Shown: in pieces, positions 35,709-47,773 of the stretch | Layout: each line of letters begins with the position of its first letter | Position numbering within the stretch: the first letter of the stretch is position 1 | NCBI GenBank assembly: GCA_024138015.1 | Contig: JAMXBB010000011.1 | Location: forward strand, 71,223,308-71,287,307 | Length of the DNA stretch: 64,000 nt | From: Lumnitzera littorea | Lineage: Eukaryota; Streptophyta; Magnoliopsida; Myrtales; Combretaceae | Reading direction: 5' to 3' | Program-made: the position numbers and the translations under genes | The notes under the pieces: generated by a model | What the model was told of the DNA's origin: nothing | Database searches by the model: none | The model's input: only the letters and a program-made list of their open reading frames with translations

Positions 35709-36949
35709 TGATAACTCTTAGTTTAAACATATTTCACATGGTAATTTTATAGTATTTCCCTTACATCTTTGGTTTTCTTTAAAGAAATTAATACTTAATT
35801 GAGTAAAATTTTAATTTCAAGGTTTGAACGCATTCTTGGATTGAAAACAAAGAAAAGGAATCAAGTTTCACTCAATTTGGAGTTCAAATGAATGAGTTAT
35901 GAAGTTTTGAAGGTACATAGTCTAGAATACAACTGTGTCCCCAGGCTGTGTCAATCCAGAAAAATTTGCCAAGGTCAGAAAGTTACACGACCTGGGAATA
36001 TGATTGTGTCCCAGGCCATGTCTGGTGACGAAAAAAGAAACCTTATAATACATTATAAAAGGACATACTAGGGTTTTGCACATAATATTGGACATTTAAA
36101 AGAGAAGAGACTTGAAGAGAAGGAGGAGAAAAAAGGCGAAAGCAACACCCAACTTCAAGATTGAAGAGATTTATCATCAACAAAAGTGGTTTTTCATGTT
36201 TTATTTATTGGTTTTGTTGGAATTCATTTTTAATTTCATTATGTTAGCTTAAGATTCTTGTATTTAGGATTATGGAATTTAAGGTTTCATGTGACCATTA
36301 GATAGATTGATAATTTTCAATAAAGTTTCTATCTTTTCTTGATTCAATTATATTATTTAATTGTTAATTGATATTTCTAAAGTATCAATATATGATATTA
36401 TGCATGATGATTGAGAAATCAAATGTGTAATGAGATCTTGATATAATTGGAGAGAATTACATGTGTACTTAGAGATAAGATACATGTTTCTTCTGGAAAG
36501 TTGTTCGTTTGTGTGGGAATTCATTATACATTAATGCGATTCTAAATTATATTACTAAGTGAAGAGATTCCGGTAAATAATTTAGGATTAGAGTTAATAT
36601 GCTTGAGAAAGGTATTAACTTTAATTGTGAATCCCTTCGGTCAAGAATAATAGAGATTTAATTGGATACATTTTAAGTGGTCACATGTTAAACACTAGGG
36701 GAAATAATTCCTAAATACGCTATTACCTTCTTGAAGTTGTTATTAGTTTTATCGCTTTCTAAATTGCTTAATTAAGTCTCATAATTAGGTTAGTTTGTTA
36801 AGTTTAGTAATTTTAATTTATTCAACTCATCACAATTTTCCGGTTAGATAATAGAGTTAAGGTTAATATTAGTACTCGAAGTCTCTAGGGGATCGACTCG
36901 GACTCACATCTACTATATTAAAATTGATAGGTGCACTTACCTGATGTCT
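35709..36949 (+). mobile_element. Solo LTR, family S, copy 2
   Basis: A 1241-bp inverted relative of 9022-10278. It begins TGATAACTCT and ends CTGATGTCT, with perfect 5-bp target duplications GTGAC at 35704-35708 and 36950-36954. A TATA box (TATAAAAGG) lies at about 36054-36062. It is inserted in the last unit of the 63-bp tandem block of the copia LTR, making a three-level nest. No coding capacity. Confidence 0.9.
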
Positions 36950-37700
36950 GTGACCTTATTTGAATGGACTGTCCGGCTGGTCTTACTTCTGGTCCATATA
37001 GAAAAAATTGTTACAGAGCATTAAATGATGAGAGAAGTGAACTAACGGTTGGATTTTCTTAAGATGCTATAAATACAAATTGTTGGGTAGTTGAAGAATA
37101 AGAAATAGAGCTAGAAATATGTAATTATTCCTTTTATTCACTTGACATTTGTCTTCTGTATTTAATTTGCTAAATCATTTATAAAACCTTGGTATAGTAC
37201 AAAGTGATTTATACTTGTAAGAACTTTGAAAGAGTGCACTATACTTGAAATTGAGTTTGTTTTGAGAGTTATTGTGATTAGGAATCTTATAAAATCAAGA
37301 TTGGGTAAGTTATGAGTGTGAAACTTGTAAAATCAAGTTTGTATATGTGTAGCTCTTGGAGCTTTGATTGAGAAATTAATAAAGTGGTGTGAAGTCCTAG
37401 GTTAGAGGCATTATGTGTTCATGGAGAGTAAGTGGTGGTTCGAACTCTATGTTAAATCCAGGCTTAATTTTCTCTATCCCTATCTCTTTTATTTTCTATA
37501 CTTATTATTATTTTATCATTATCTTGATTATACTAATCGTTGCTTTATTGTTTCAATGTTGCATTCATTTGGTTGTCTAAATCAAGAAATTGGTATTAAA
37601 TTAAAATTTGGTCATTGAACTCAATTATACCCACCTCCACCTCTACCTCCCCTCCCCTCCCTCGGTGCTCCCTCTTGAGTTCCTAATGTAGTTTTTCACA

Positions 37701-38940
37701 AGCTATAGAGCTCTAAAGGTAAGTCAATGAGCTATTAGAGAAGGGATATATGAGGGAGATCCTCAACTCCTATGCTATGTCAACATTGCTTGTGCTAAAG
37801 AAGGATGGAACTTAGCATATGTTTGTAGATAGCAGAGTTGTCAACAAGATTACAATCAAGTATCGATACTCCATCCTGAGGCTAAACGATGTGCTGGATA
37901 AACTGAATGGTACAAGAATGTATGGTAAGATTGACCTAAAGTAACACCAAATTCGTATGAGATAAGGGGATGAATGGAAAACTGCTTTTAAGACCTAACA
38001 TGGCCTATACGAGTGGATGGTTATGCCTTTCGGATTATCAAATGCCTTAAGCACTTTTATGAGACTAATGAATCATGTTTTGAGGGATCTGATAAAAAAG
38101 TTTGTAGTCGTCTACTTTGATGACATCCTTGTTTATAGAGCCTACCTAGCAAAGCACACTAACCATCTCATAGCTGTTTTCAATGTCCTCCTAGTAGAGA
38201 GATTTTTCGAAACCTTAACGTTTGTCAGGAAGAAGTAATCTTCCTAGGTTACGTAGTTGGTGGAAAGGGATTAAAGGTTGATGAAGAGAAGGTACAAGCT
38301 ATTATTGAGTGGCTGACTCTAACTTCGTATGCTGAAGTAAGGAGCTTTCATGGCTAGTATCGTTCTCTTACACTTTATCCAAGGATACAACTCTATAGTA
38401 ATACCTTTGATTGAGTTAACTAAGAAGAATGTGAAGTTCAAGTAGGGAGAGAAAGAAAAGAAGAGTTTTGCTGAGGTGAAAATAAGATTGACCTTTACCC
38501 TAGCCTTACCCTTCCTAATTTTGATAAGGTGTTTGAGCTTGAGTGCAATGCATTTGGTGTCGACATTGGAGTTGGACTAATGCAAGAGGGTCAACATATC
38601 GCTTATCGTAGTGAGAAGCTCTAAGGCACCTAATTGCACTATTTCGTATATGATAAAGAACTCTTAGCCTTAATTTGAGCTTTTCATGAATGGCAACATT
38701 CTCTTCTACCAAAGGAATTTGTCATCTATACAGATCATGAGTCCTTGAGATATCTACTGAGCCAATCTAATATGTTTAAACGCTAAGCTTGATGGATTGA
38801 ATTTTTGGAAGAACTTAATTTTATCATTAGATACAAGTAAGGTAAGATTAATGTAGTTGTCGATACTTTGTCAAGGAGATATATTCTTTTAACCAAGTTG
38901 CAAACTAGGTTGTTAGGGTTTGCAAGCATTAGAGAACATG
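37701..38940 (+). pseudogene. G2 reverse transcriptase and RNase H, decayed
   Basis: RT resumes with ELLEKGYMRE and VLKKDGT, then a stop where TWR-type wording is expected (TGG to TAG), and VVNKITIKYRYSILRL. The open part 38017-38238 holds VMPFGLSNALSTFMRLMNHVL and an intact catalytic box VVYFDDILV near 38110-38135. RNase H remains run from about 38480 to 38900 in broken frames (FELECNAFG-like, then GVGLMQEG-like). Sequence homologous to G3 stops near 38940 inside the segment that leads to the integrase. Numerous stops. Confidence 0.75.
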
Positions 38941-40332
38941 TAGGTCCCTATAATATCCCATAAATCAGTAATCAAGATATGAACATCTGAGTAATAGGAT
39001 AAAACTCTTCTCTTCTACGATTAGGGTTAATAGTTAATCTAGGGCATTTGGGGAAGTAAATTGATTAGGCTAAAAACTTATAAGAAACATGATAACTCTA
39101 ATCGAGGAAATCCTGTACGTTTGAAAATTTTATAATATAATAAAAATATCAAGAATACAATTAAAATAGTGAGAATTTACTTTATATGAGATTTTAAAGT
39201 TGAATTTAAAGCAATCATACCTAAATTTAGGGCTTTGGAGAAAAGTTATCCGATTAAACCTAAACTTTACAATTAAGATAAAAAAGTTAGTTGAAATGAC
39301 TTGGTGAAGTTAGATTTTGAAAATAATTATCCAAAATCCCAATTTTACCCCTAGAAATATGATTATTTAGTATAGTACAAAATTGCTCGGAACCTCTAAA
39401 ATCAAGCTTGGAATGTAATGGAAACTTAAAGATAAGTTAATTAAGCTATAAAATGAGATAATATGGTATAATTTACTATATGAGTATACACGTATTTTTA
39501 TGAGTATACCCGGTATTAATAATAATTATACTGGTACATTAATTCGAAAGTCTAAAAATATATAATATGTAATGCTACATAACTCCAACTTGCTAGCTTT
39601 CGAGCAATACATATTTTTTATAGAAAAAATATATTTATAAGTTAGGTCAATAGGTGTAAAATAGTTTATACTAATGTTATTAGCAGCCATAATAATATGG
39701 ATCTTGATAATAAAATAATAAGTATAACAATATTTTTAATAACACGAGATAATATGTAAAAGTAATTGAATTAGTATGAACTTAATTAGCCGAATATCCT
39801 TACTTTGTTAAATTGATTAGAAACATTTATAGGTGTAAGAATATCTGAATTACATCTAAACATAGATATATAATCATATAAATTAACAAGAAATTAATTG
39901 AAAAATTTAATGTTTGAGAGGCATTTTAGAAATTTCAATTTATGATAACGTTTGTAGAATTAAGTAGAATTCTCATGACTAGGAGAAAATTTAAATGAAG
40001 TAATTACATAGCTTAATATTTCACTTTACACATTTATATGAAGCGTTCTTAGAAATATTAAGTTTGTTGAATCTAATCGCTATAACATAAAATTTCGTAA
40101 TTTTAGATATAGCTTAAGATAAATCTTTTAGAAACAATTATGTGACCTTAATAATTAATATTAGTAAGTAAAATGTCGTATAAGAGGTATATAAATAAGT
40201 CTCAAATAATTAATATAACTTAACTATATATTATACATTACTAATATTTTTACTAATAATTTCGTTAAAACTCTTTTGAAATAACTATACGCGAGAAAAG
40301 AAAATTTCGACTATGAATTATTCTTTAGTAAT

Positions 40333-43300
40333 TGTAAGACCCACAATCAGCTACTTGGGGTTTGTCTCGTAGAATTTAGGGCTATCAAACAAATTATCCG
40401 ATTCAACCCAAATTTTATGACAAAGCTAGAATTATTATTAAAAGTGATATGGTAAACTTGAATTTAAGAAAATAAGCAATAAAATAAGAGAATATAAAAT
40501 TTTTAAAAGTTAAATATGTCACCCGTTATTTATAAAAAATATGTAAAATGCATTCTGATAATTAACAAATCGCTAAAGATAAATTATATGTACACTAAAA
40601 ATCATAAAATAACTTAAATAATATTTAGGAGTATTTATTTATATCATATATGTATTTACATGTGGGTAGAAATATGAGTAATTGCTTAAAATACATGAAA
40701 TAGACTAAAATAATATTAAATAATTAAAGAAAATGCATGAATAATTAAGGAAAAATTAAGAAAATTATGGAAATCTCCAAAAAGTGGTTGTAGTAGCTTA
40801 GAAATGGAGAAATAAAATTAACCAATCAAAATATAACAAATAGAAAGTGAAAAAAAAAAAGATAAGATAAGTTAATTATCACATCAATTTAATATGCAAA
40901 AAAATCTCTAAGACCTTTATAAATACCCAAAATCTTACAGAAGCTCATTTGGGATGTTTGAAATTGTATAAAATTAGAGAGACTCGAAAACAAAGGGAAA
41001 ATTAGAGTTTAAAAAAAATTACAAAAATCTATGCATTTAAAGCCTTGGAGGAGATCCTTAACCAAAAAACTACTTGGGAGTGGACAGCTAGCACCACCGT
41101 ACAATGGTGGTAGTACCTAACCTGGTCAACAAGGCCTTGGTGGCTGGAGCCACCAGTTCTAGTGAGTCCAATTTTTTCCTCGATTTTACATATTTTGTTA
41201 AAAATATTAAATATGCTTAGAAAATTATGAAATTTGGTATTCTAGAATATTTTTGTATGTAGTTTTTAAGAAAAATATTATTTTGATAAAAATATGTCTC
41301 GTGATCTGTGATGTATAAGAAATCATACAAAACCGAGTATATTTCGATTTAGAAATAAATGACCTTAGGAGTGTAACTTTGAACCTAAAATTTTTATGCC
41401 CAAAATTTTTGTATAGACTATTTAGGGGTTATAGAATAGTGCTATGAAGCCCTTTTTCAAAAATTTATTTTTAAAATTTTTAGATAATTATTAGGCCTTA
41501 AAATGATATATAAAATGAGTAATTTTAGGTTAATTAGGTAATTAAATAGATAATTATTGATTTAGTGCATAATTATTTGTTTTAGGATATTAAAATCTGA
41601 TGAAGTATGGTATTTGTAACATTTAAGGTGTTAGATGTAATTATTAGGGTATTATGTAATATATATGTAATAGGTAAAAATGGTAAATTTTAAGTTAATT
41701 TTGTAATTTAGGGTAATTAGGTGTAAAATATGATTTGAAATGAATTTAGATATTTTGAGATGTTAATTGATATTGGGAGATGATATGTAAAAATTGGAAA
41801 TATAATAAATAGAAAATGTTAGAATAAAAATTGATATTAAACTAATAATAGGAATATATATAAAATCTGGTAGGAGACTTAAATTTAGGTAATTGTATGA
41901 AAAATATAAAATTTTCTTATATCGAGAGTAAGTTAGGTATACTAATATGGATTTAAGTGTACTAGATAAAATAGAATATTGATTTAGAACTAAAAGTGAT
42001 AATTAGGATACTTATGCCTAATGTGATGAATTTCACATTTGTGTTCAGATCATATTTCTAGGTTTTACATATAATATCCTTAATTGGAACCACTTTAGAA
42101 CCTAAATCAGAACTAGATTCGGAAACTGAACCCTAAACTAACCTAGGATGAATTAATAATAACTATTATGTATATGGGAAGAATTAGGTTAAATCATAAC
42201 CTAGAGTATATATACATATACATATACATATCATCAAGATATAAATACTAAAAACACATTTATATTATATATTATAGGACACGAAGACAAGTTGACATGT
42301 GGTAGGTTGAGTGAGTGATTAAGGATATTAGATAAGTTGGGATTAATACGTTGTTATATTTCAGAGTACTAAATTATAGTACTTTGAGGTTTGAAATTGT
42401 ACATGATTGTGTTTGTTAGATAGTTAACTGTGCGCATATGCTTGTTTTTGAGTTTGAAGATATGATTTTGATTATTGTCTTAACTTGTATTTATGTGATT
42501 TGTTGAAATGATTGAATACTTTAAACTGGATCTAATTAAATATATGACTTAAAATTCTAAACCGAACACGTATAGCAACCCATTAGGGGAATATTAAGAT
42601 TCTCTAGCCAAATATCGACTCCTTCGAAAGGGATAGTGCTGGATATCATAATTGGTCCTTTCTTTATCTTTAGTCAAACTAAGTGATAGGTGACGAGGTC
42701 GCGACAAGGATGAAGTCAATAGTTCGAAGGTAATCGTGAGAAGAGCAGTGTCTCTATTGTACAAGCCTAAGTTTAGTCATAAGCTATTGCATTAATGGAA
42801 ACTCCTTAACCAGGATTAGAGAAGTGGTAATTTCTCTAATCTTATGATGGGCTAGACAACGTCATGCGATAACATTTGCTTGAGCATGCATTGCACCTAA
42901 TAATGTGGTTGATAACCCTGTTTATGTTTGCTATATGGTTTTGAGTCTTCATCCCAACTTATTAAGTTGTAGTTGCTTATATCCCTATAGACATTTGTTG
43001 CAGCTGCTAATTAGGAAGCGGATTACATTTACCTTGAAACTAGCAATTACGGGATCTTAAGGAGTGAGGATGTAAACTGAAGACCAAGTACACTTTCTAG
43101 TCAAATTTATTTTAAAGCTTTAGCATTAATTTACAAATTACACAAGTAGATTATGATTAGGTTGCTAAATCTTGTAAATATACTCAGATTATTTTAATAT
43201 AAGTATGTATTTTACTTAAGTTTATAAGCAAATAATATGTTTAATTTATAAACTGTTTATTTCAAAACGGATTAGTCATAGACGCCTTATATAAATCAAG

Positions 43301-43388
43301 TCTGAGATAGTGACTATAAGGCCAGTTTCTATCTTCTAATGATTTACATGGCGAGACTATTACGACTCTGCTACTTCAGGGTATGATT
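40333..43388 (+). mobile_element. Family L LTR-like unit, copy L3
   Basis: A 3056-bp unit nested upstream of the TATA box of L4. It starts TGTAAGACC and ends GTATGATT (decayed GCGTGACA). The flanks GTAAT (40328-40332) and ATAAT (43389-43393) match at four of five. Signals: TATAAATA at 40919-40926, hairpin CACCACCG/TGGTGGT at about 41092-41112, donor-like A|GTGAGTCC (GT at 41162-41163), acceptor-like TTTGTTGCAG (AG at 43002-43003). No genes. Confidence 0.8.
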
Positions 43389-43534
43389 ATAATAATGTTG
43401 GTGATGAAAAGAAGGAATATTCTAGGAATTTGGATATGTATTGAATAAAATATAATAAATTTATTAAAACATCTTAAAAAAATGTTGCCTATATAAATAT
43501 GGCCTTTTGGCAATTTTGACGAGGCATCAAGGGA

Positions 43535-43735
43535 TGGGGTGAGAGAAGAGAGAAAGAGAGGGGAAGAGGGAAAGAGAGGAGAGGGGAAGAGAGAGAGAGA
43601 GAGAAATGGAGAGAGAGAAAAGAAAGAAAGAAAGAAAAAAACGAAAAAAAAAGAAAAGAGAAGAAAAACGAAAGAAGATGAAGATGGAAAAGAAGGAAAA
43701 GAAGAAGAAGAAGAAAAGAGGACTTGATGCTTTCA
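43535..43735 (+). repeat. Purine-rich (GA/GAA) low-complexity leader in L4
   Basis: Almost pure G/A on the + strand, giving a meaningless Lys/Glu/Arg frame at 43539-43727. By position it is the first exon-like segment of L4, between the TATA box and the donor-like site. Confidence 0.75.
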
Positions 43736-44448
43736 GGTAATCTTATTTCTATAATTAGAAGTAGTGTTTTTTTTTTATTTGATATTTAATAGTTATAGAA
43801 AAGAGATATTAGTTATTTCATTATTTTTCTAAATTGAGCATTTTATCTATAGCACTTTGTTCTTTTTTCGAATTATAAACTTAGAATATTGATAATTGTA
43901 AGACTTATATATCATTAACACTGATTTGTAAAATAAGCGGATCTTTAGTAATAATCATTAACTAGAACTATTAAAATTGAGCTTTATATTCTTACAAGTT
44001 TAACATCATTACTTCTGTAAAATTTGAGTATATATAATTCATGATAATTTGTTGCAAAATTATGTGAACGTATATTTTTCATTACACAATATAATATCGA
44101 TATGATATTGGTTGCTATACAGTTTTATATGTATACTAGAATTAGAAATACCCTTTAGAGATAATCCTTTAAATGAAAGATGTAACACGCATAGTCAAGT
44201 TTGTACAAACTCCACGATACTGATCTTATTAAAACTAAATCACTTTAGGTAATAAACTAAATTTTTTCTATAATATTACAGAAAATACTGTCCTACGACG
44301 ATCTTTCTATAATTAAAATGTAATATAAACAATAGTAAATACGTTTTGATATAATCGAAATAATATAGTATAAGCAGTAGTAAACTGTATATATTAGATA
44401 TTAATAAGTAAATTACTATAACTTATATAATAAAATAAAATACTTAAA

Positions 44449-44500
44449 ATATATATGTATATATATATATAATGTGTATGCATATAAATATATATATGGA
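44449..44500. repeat. AT microsatellite in L4
   Basis: Alternating TA runs broken by GTATGC. Simple sequence within the AT-rich intron-like part of L4. Confidence 0.6.
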
Positions 44501-45795
44501 ACTCTAATGAATAATTGTATAAATAATATCTTAACTAAATACTAGATAAAACCCTAATGTGTTCGTAAATCTTATGAAAATTGAATATGAGCTTTAGTAT
44601 ATTTATATAGGACTTTTGAGTGAGTAAAGCCTTAACATTCCATATTTGTTGAAGTGGGCTTTAGTACAAGTTAGTGAGATCAATATTTCATAGTATTTTG
44701 GGATATTATTTCAGAATATTTGGGGACTTTGGTATGTATTGGCTTGTGATTGTAGTTAGCCGTTTGTGTGTATGCAACATTTATAGCTAGGTTTTGATTT
44801 GCTATAATGGATACTAAGCTCCATGATATGGTTGTTTTATGATTATTATGCTTAAATTGTTTGAGCTTGGTTGATCACCAAAAAAAAAAAACTAACTCAA
44901 ACTCGGCTTAACATCTAACCTGATATGTATTGCAACCTACTAGGGATAACGGTTGGGATTCTTGGGCTAAACATAGACTCTTTTCGATGATGATAGCTAA
45001 AATGGTCCTTTCTTCACCCTTAGTCGAACTAAATAACAAGAGAGGAAGTCGTGGTAAGGTTGGGGGCCATAGTTCGAAGGTGGTCACGGGAGGAGGATGT
45101 TCTTCATTGCATAAGCTTCGATTTGGTCTCGATTTGTAAAGTGTGTGACGTCAATCTCCTCAACTTGGATTAGGGCGAGTGTATTTTCTCTAATTTCATG
45201 ACGGATTGGATAACATCATGCAATGGCATTTGCTTATGCATGCATTGCATCTAACTAACTTGGTTAAAAACCTTACTTGTGTTGTGTTGAGTGCATACTT
45301 CTGTCTGTACCCCACTTACTGAGCAAGTTGTTACTTATTCCCCTATAATTCATTTTGTAGGTTCTGAATGGATTATAAGCACTTATTTAAAACTAGAACT
45401 CTAGCAAACTACGATAAGGAGTGAGGTGTAAAGAAGAAATGGTTGGTTGTTGTCCTTAGCATTAACTTCCTTAACTTTTAAGGAAAATTACATAGGACTC
45501 CTCAAGGGGTTTGGTAGTTTTCAATATTATGATTTGTATATGAAATGACAGGTACCTGTGAGATTTACTGCTACTCTTTTATAAGGTCAAATTGCAAGTT
45601 TATTATTACAAATTATTTTAAAGGATTGCTCTACATGTTTATATTAAACAAGTATTGAATTGGACGCTTCAAAGGGGTAGAGTAGAGTATGTTTAGTGTA
45701 AACTAGGTTTAGAATAGCAGTTGTAAGGACAGTTTCTATTTTAGGATGGCTCACACAGAGGGACTGCTAGGACTTCACTTTTTCAAGCCATGACA

Positions 45796-45995
45796 GTCTT
45801 GATAAGATATCAAGATAGGGGATAAATTGATATCTTTTGCAAAAATTAAAACTTTTTTATTTAAAAACAAAATCCCCCTTAACAACTTAAACGGTGTAAT
45901 AAGTAGTTGAAAATTAATTGTTTAACTTAAGGCATGAATAATAACAATACAAACAGTAAAGATCAGAAAGTAAATAAAGTAGGGAGAAAGAAGAT
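45796..45995. other. Short unassigned stretch between L4 and family A LTR
   Basis: Two hundred AT-rich bases with no primer site, gene or repeat recognised. It is not the expected continuation of G2. Confidence 0.4.
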
Positions 45996-47773
45996 TGTCG
46001 AGCCTGATTTTTCGATTTTCTATTTAAAATTGAATTCCCCATTTTCGATTAATACTAAACCTTAGCCCATTTAATATTAATCCTCGACTAAAGAAATTGG
46101 GAAATTTTGATTTCTTATTGAAAATAATTTTTGGAGTCGCCATCTAATCGAAGTCGGAAAAAGAAAAGAAATCGTAACCAATTGAGTGGATTGATTGCGA
46201 TTTGACTACCGGTTTTTTAACTAATTTGGATAAAGAATCAGAGGGTTCTGAGTTCGGGAGCTAACCTATTAAACCCCAATGGGTACTACTATCTATTTAC
46301 TAAAATTAGAATTATTCTTCTAATTATAATATTTAAAAAATAAATAAATAAATAAATAATTAAAAGAAAAAGAACCTAAGTTTCTACAAATTTTATCATC
46401 GCCGCGAAGGTACCTACATACATGCTTGCCAGGATTAGACAATCGTAGTTCTTTCCGAAAACTTTAATGTGTTAGTTCTTTTTATAAAAAAAAAAAATAA
46501 TTGGTTGAATTTGCGTTTTTATTAACCATTTCGTTTTTATTAAGAAAAATCCTTAGAAGCCTAATTTTTATTCCTAAAAAACCTAATTTTTGAAAAGTCC
46601 CAAATTAAGATTTTTATTTAAAAACAACTAAGTGATAATTTTTTTCATTTTCAAGAAAAACCTTAAAGATCTAAAAATGCAATTTTTATGAAATATGTAA
46701 TACTCTACATAATGAATCTTTTATATAGAAAAGATGCTTAAAACATAAAAAAGAAAAAAAATTCCTAATAATAGAAAAGATACCTAACCATAGAAAAGAT
46801 ATATAAATTATAAAAAAAATGTCTAACAATAGAAAAGATGGCTAAATCATAGAAAAGATGTTTAAATCATGGAAAAGAAACCTAAACTATGGAAAAGATA
46901 TCAAAACTATGGAAAATAAACCAAAACTATAGAAAAGATGTCTCGCAGTAAAAAAAAAGTCAATTAAAGATTTTTTTTTATTTTATGAATATCAAAATGA
47001 TTTTTTTTTTCTAGAAAACCCTAATATGCCTAATGCAATTTTTCTAAATTAATACAATATGCAAAGAACGAGATTTTGTAAAATATGAGATTTTATACAA
47101 ATGTCATTTTGAAAATATGAAATATAAAAAAAAAATTTAACTTAAGACATGTTCACTAGACACTAATGCTATAACTAATTACTAGTAATTAAAAATGTGA
47201 TAAAAATAAAAAAAAAGGGTACAAGTCTTAAAAATAACTGCGCATATACTAAATGAGATAAAAATAAATAAATAAGATAAGCTACAGACAATAATTAAAA
47301 ACCACTATTATGTACTTGCAAGGCAAAGTACGCAAAGCTGATGAAAGGGAATAGATTGAATCCCTAGTCCTATCGCGGGCATAACTATAGAATTGGTCTA
47401 AGGAGTGGCTTCGAGCATGTTTTTCAACAAATATGTAATTGTTCTTTCTAGCTTGCACCGTGTAACCCTTATTTATAAAACTTAAAGACAAATCTTTTGA
47501 ATCGAATCTAAATTGATAAAGATCCAAAATAGATTCGAATTTCATAAATCTTGATTTTATTGGATTTAACGTCATCGTATCAGATTTTTTTTTTTTGACA
47601 ACTATTTAGTCAATATTCCATCAAATTAATTTTTTCGAATTTTTTTCTTTTTTTCAACAATTTTCTATTTTTTTTTGTCTTTTTTATCATTTATCAATTT
47701 TTTTATTATTTTCTAAATTACAATCCTAAAAACAAAAATTATAACTACTATGGACAAAAATCGAGTGTTTACA
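45996..47773. mobile_element. Solo LTR, family A, copy 2
   Basis: Starts TGTCGAGCCTGATTTTTCG and ends GAGTGTTTACA, matching both ends of 14633-17275. It shares the early part (GAGTCGCCATCTAATCG, AACCAATTGAGTGGATTG) and the T-rich last part, but is shorter (1778 bp). The flanks AAGAT and ATCGA do not match. It contains a 20-bp tandem repeat at 46722-46943. No coding domain; the frame at 47282-47575 lies inside and has no known motif. Confidence 0.65.
46722..46943. repeat. About 11 degenerate units of a 20-bp tandem repeat
   Basis: Repeating pattern close to TAAATCATAGAAAAGATGTC, with most units keeping ATAGAAAAGAT or ATGGAAAAGA. It sits within family A copy 2 and has no clear counterpart in copy 1. 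Confidence 0.75.

Larger units (their letters stand above)
35167..37700 (+). mobile_element. Solo LTR of a SIRE/Maximus-like Ty1/copia element
   Basis: An insertion in the RT of G2. It starts TGTTGAACTAATAGG followed by TTGTATGTGATTTTGATGA, the familiar opening of SIRE-type LTRs. Further right are the AATCTTATAAAATCAAGATTG and GCTCTTGGAGCTTTGATTG style motifs, and it ends with a C-rich CCACCTCCACC / CCCTCTTGAG part and TTTTTCACA, again as in SIRE LTRs. The bases before and after (TAAGA, AGCTA) suggest a target duplication that has since lost two bases. Without the nested LTR it is about 1.29 kb. There is no internal domain, so it is a solo LTR. Confidence 0.7.
28784..38948 (+). mobile_element. 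Reina-like Ty3/gypsy retrotransposon G2 (3' part missing)
   Basis: Plus-strand element with 5' LTR, primer site, leader, gag, protease, RT and RNase H. It is interrupted by a family L LTR (30193-33327) and by a copia-type LTR (35167-37700). It ends abruptly after RNase H at about 38940, where family L copy L4 starts; the integrase and 3' LTR are not found on the other side, so the downstream half was deleted. Wording closely follows G3, so the two belong to one family. Confidence 0.8.
38949..45795 (+). mobile_element. Family L LTR-like unit, copy L4 (hosts L3)
   Basis: Outer unit of a nest, split by L3 (40333-43388) and about 3.8 kb long without it. It starts TATAATATCCC and ends AGCCATGACA. 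Signals in order: TATAAATA at 43492-43499, a purine-rich leader (43539-43735), donor-like TTTCAG|GTAATC (GT at 43737-43738), and acceptor-like TTCATTTTGTAG|GT (AG at 45359-45360). The last 900 bp match L5 and L3 throughout. The flanks GTCCC and GTCTT agree at only three bases, and the sequence to the right does not continue G2, so I do not claim a target duplication. Confidence 0.7.

Noticed and set aside
43539..43727. Lys/Glu/Arg-rich open frame
   Set aside because: It is a translation of an almost pure purine run in the leader of an LTR-like unit; no real protein is indicated.
38944..45800. GTCCC/GTCTT as a target duplication of L4
   Set aside because: Only three of five bases agree and the sequence beyond L4 does not continue G2, so the two flanks need not come from one target site.
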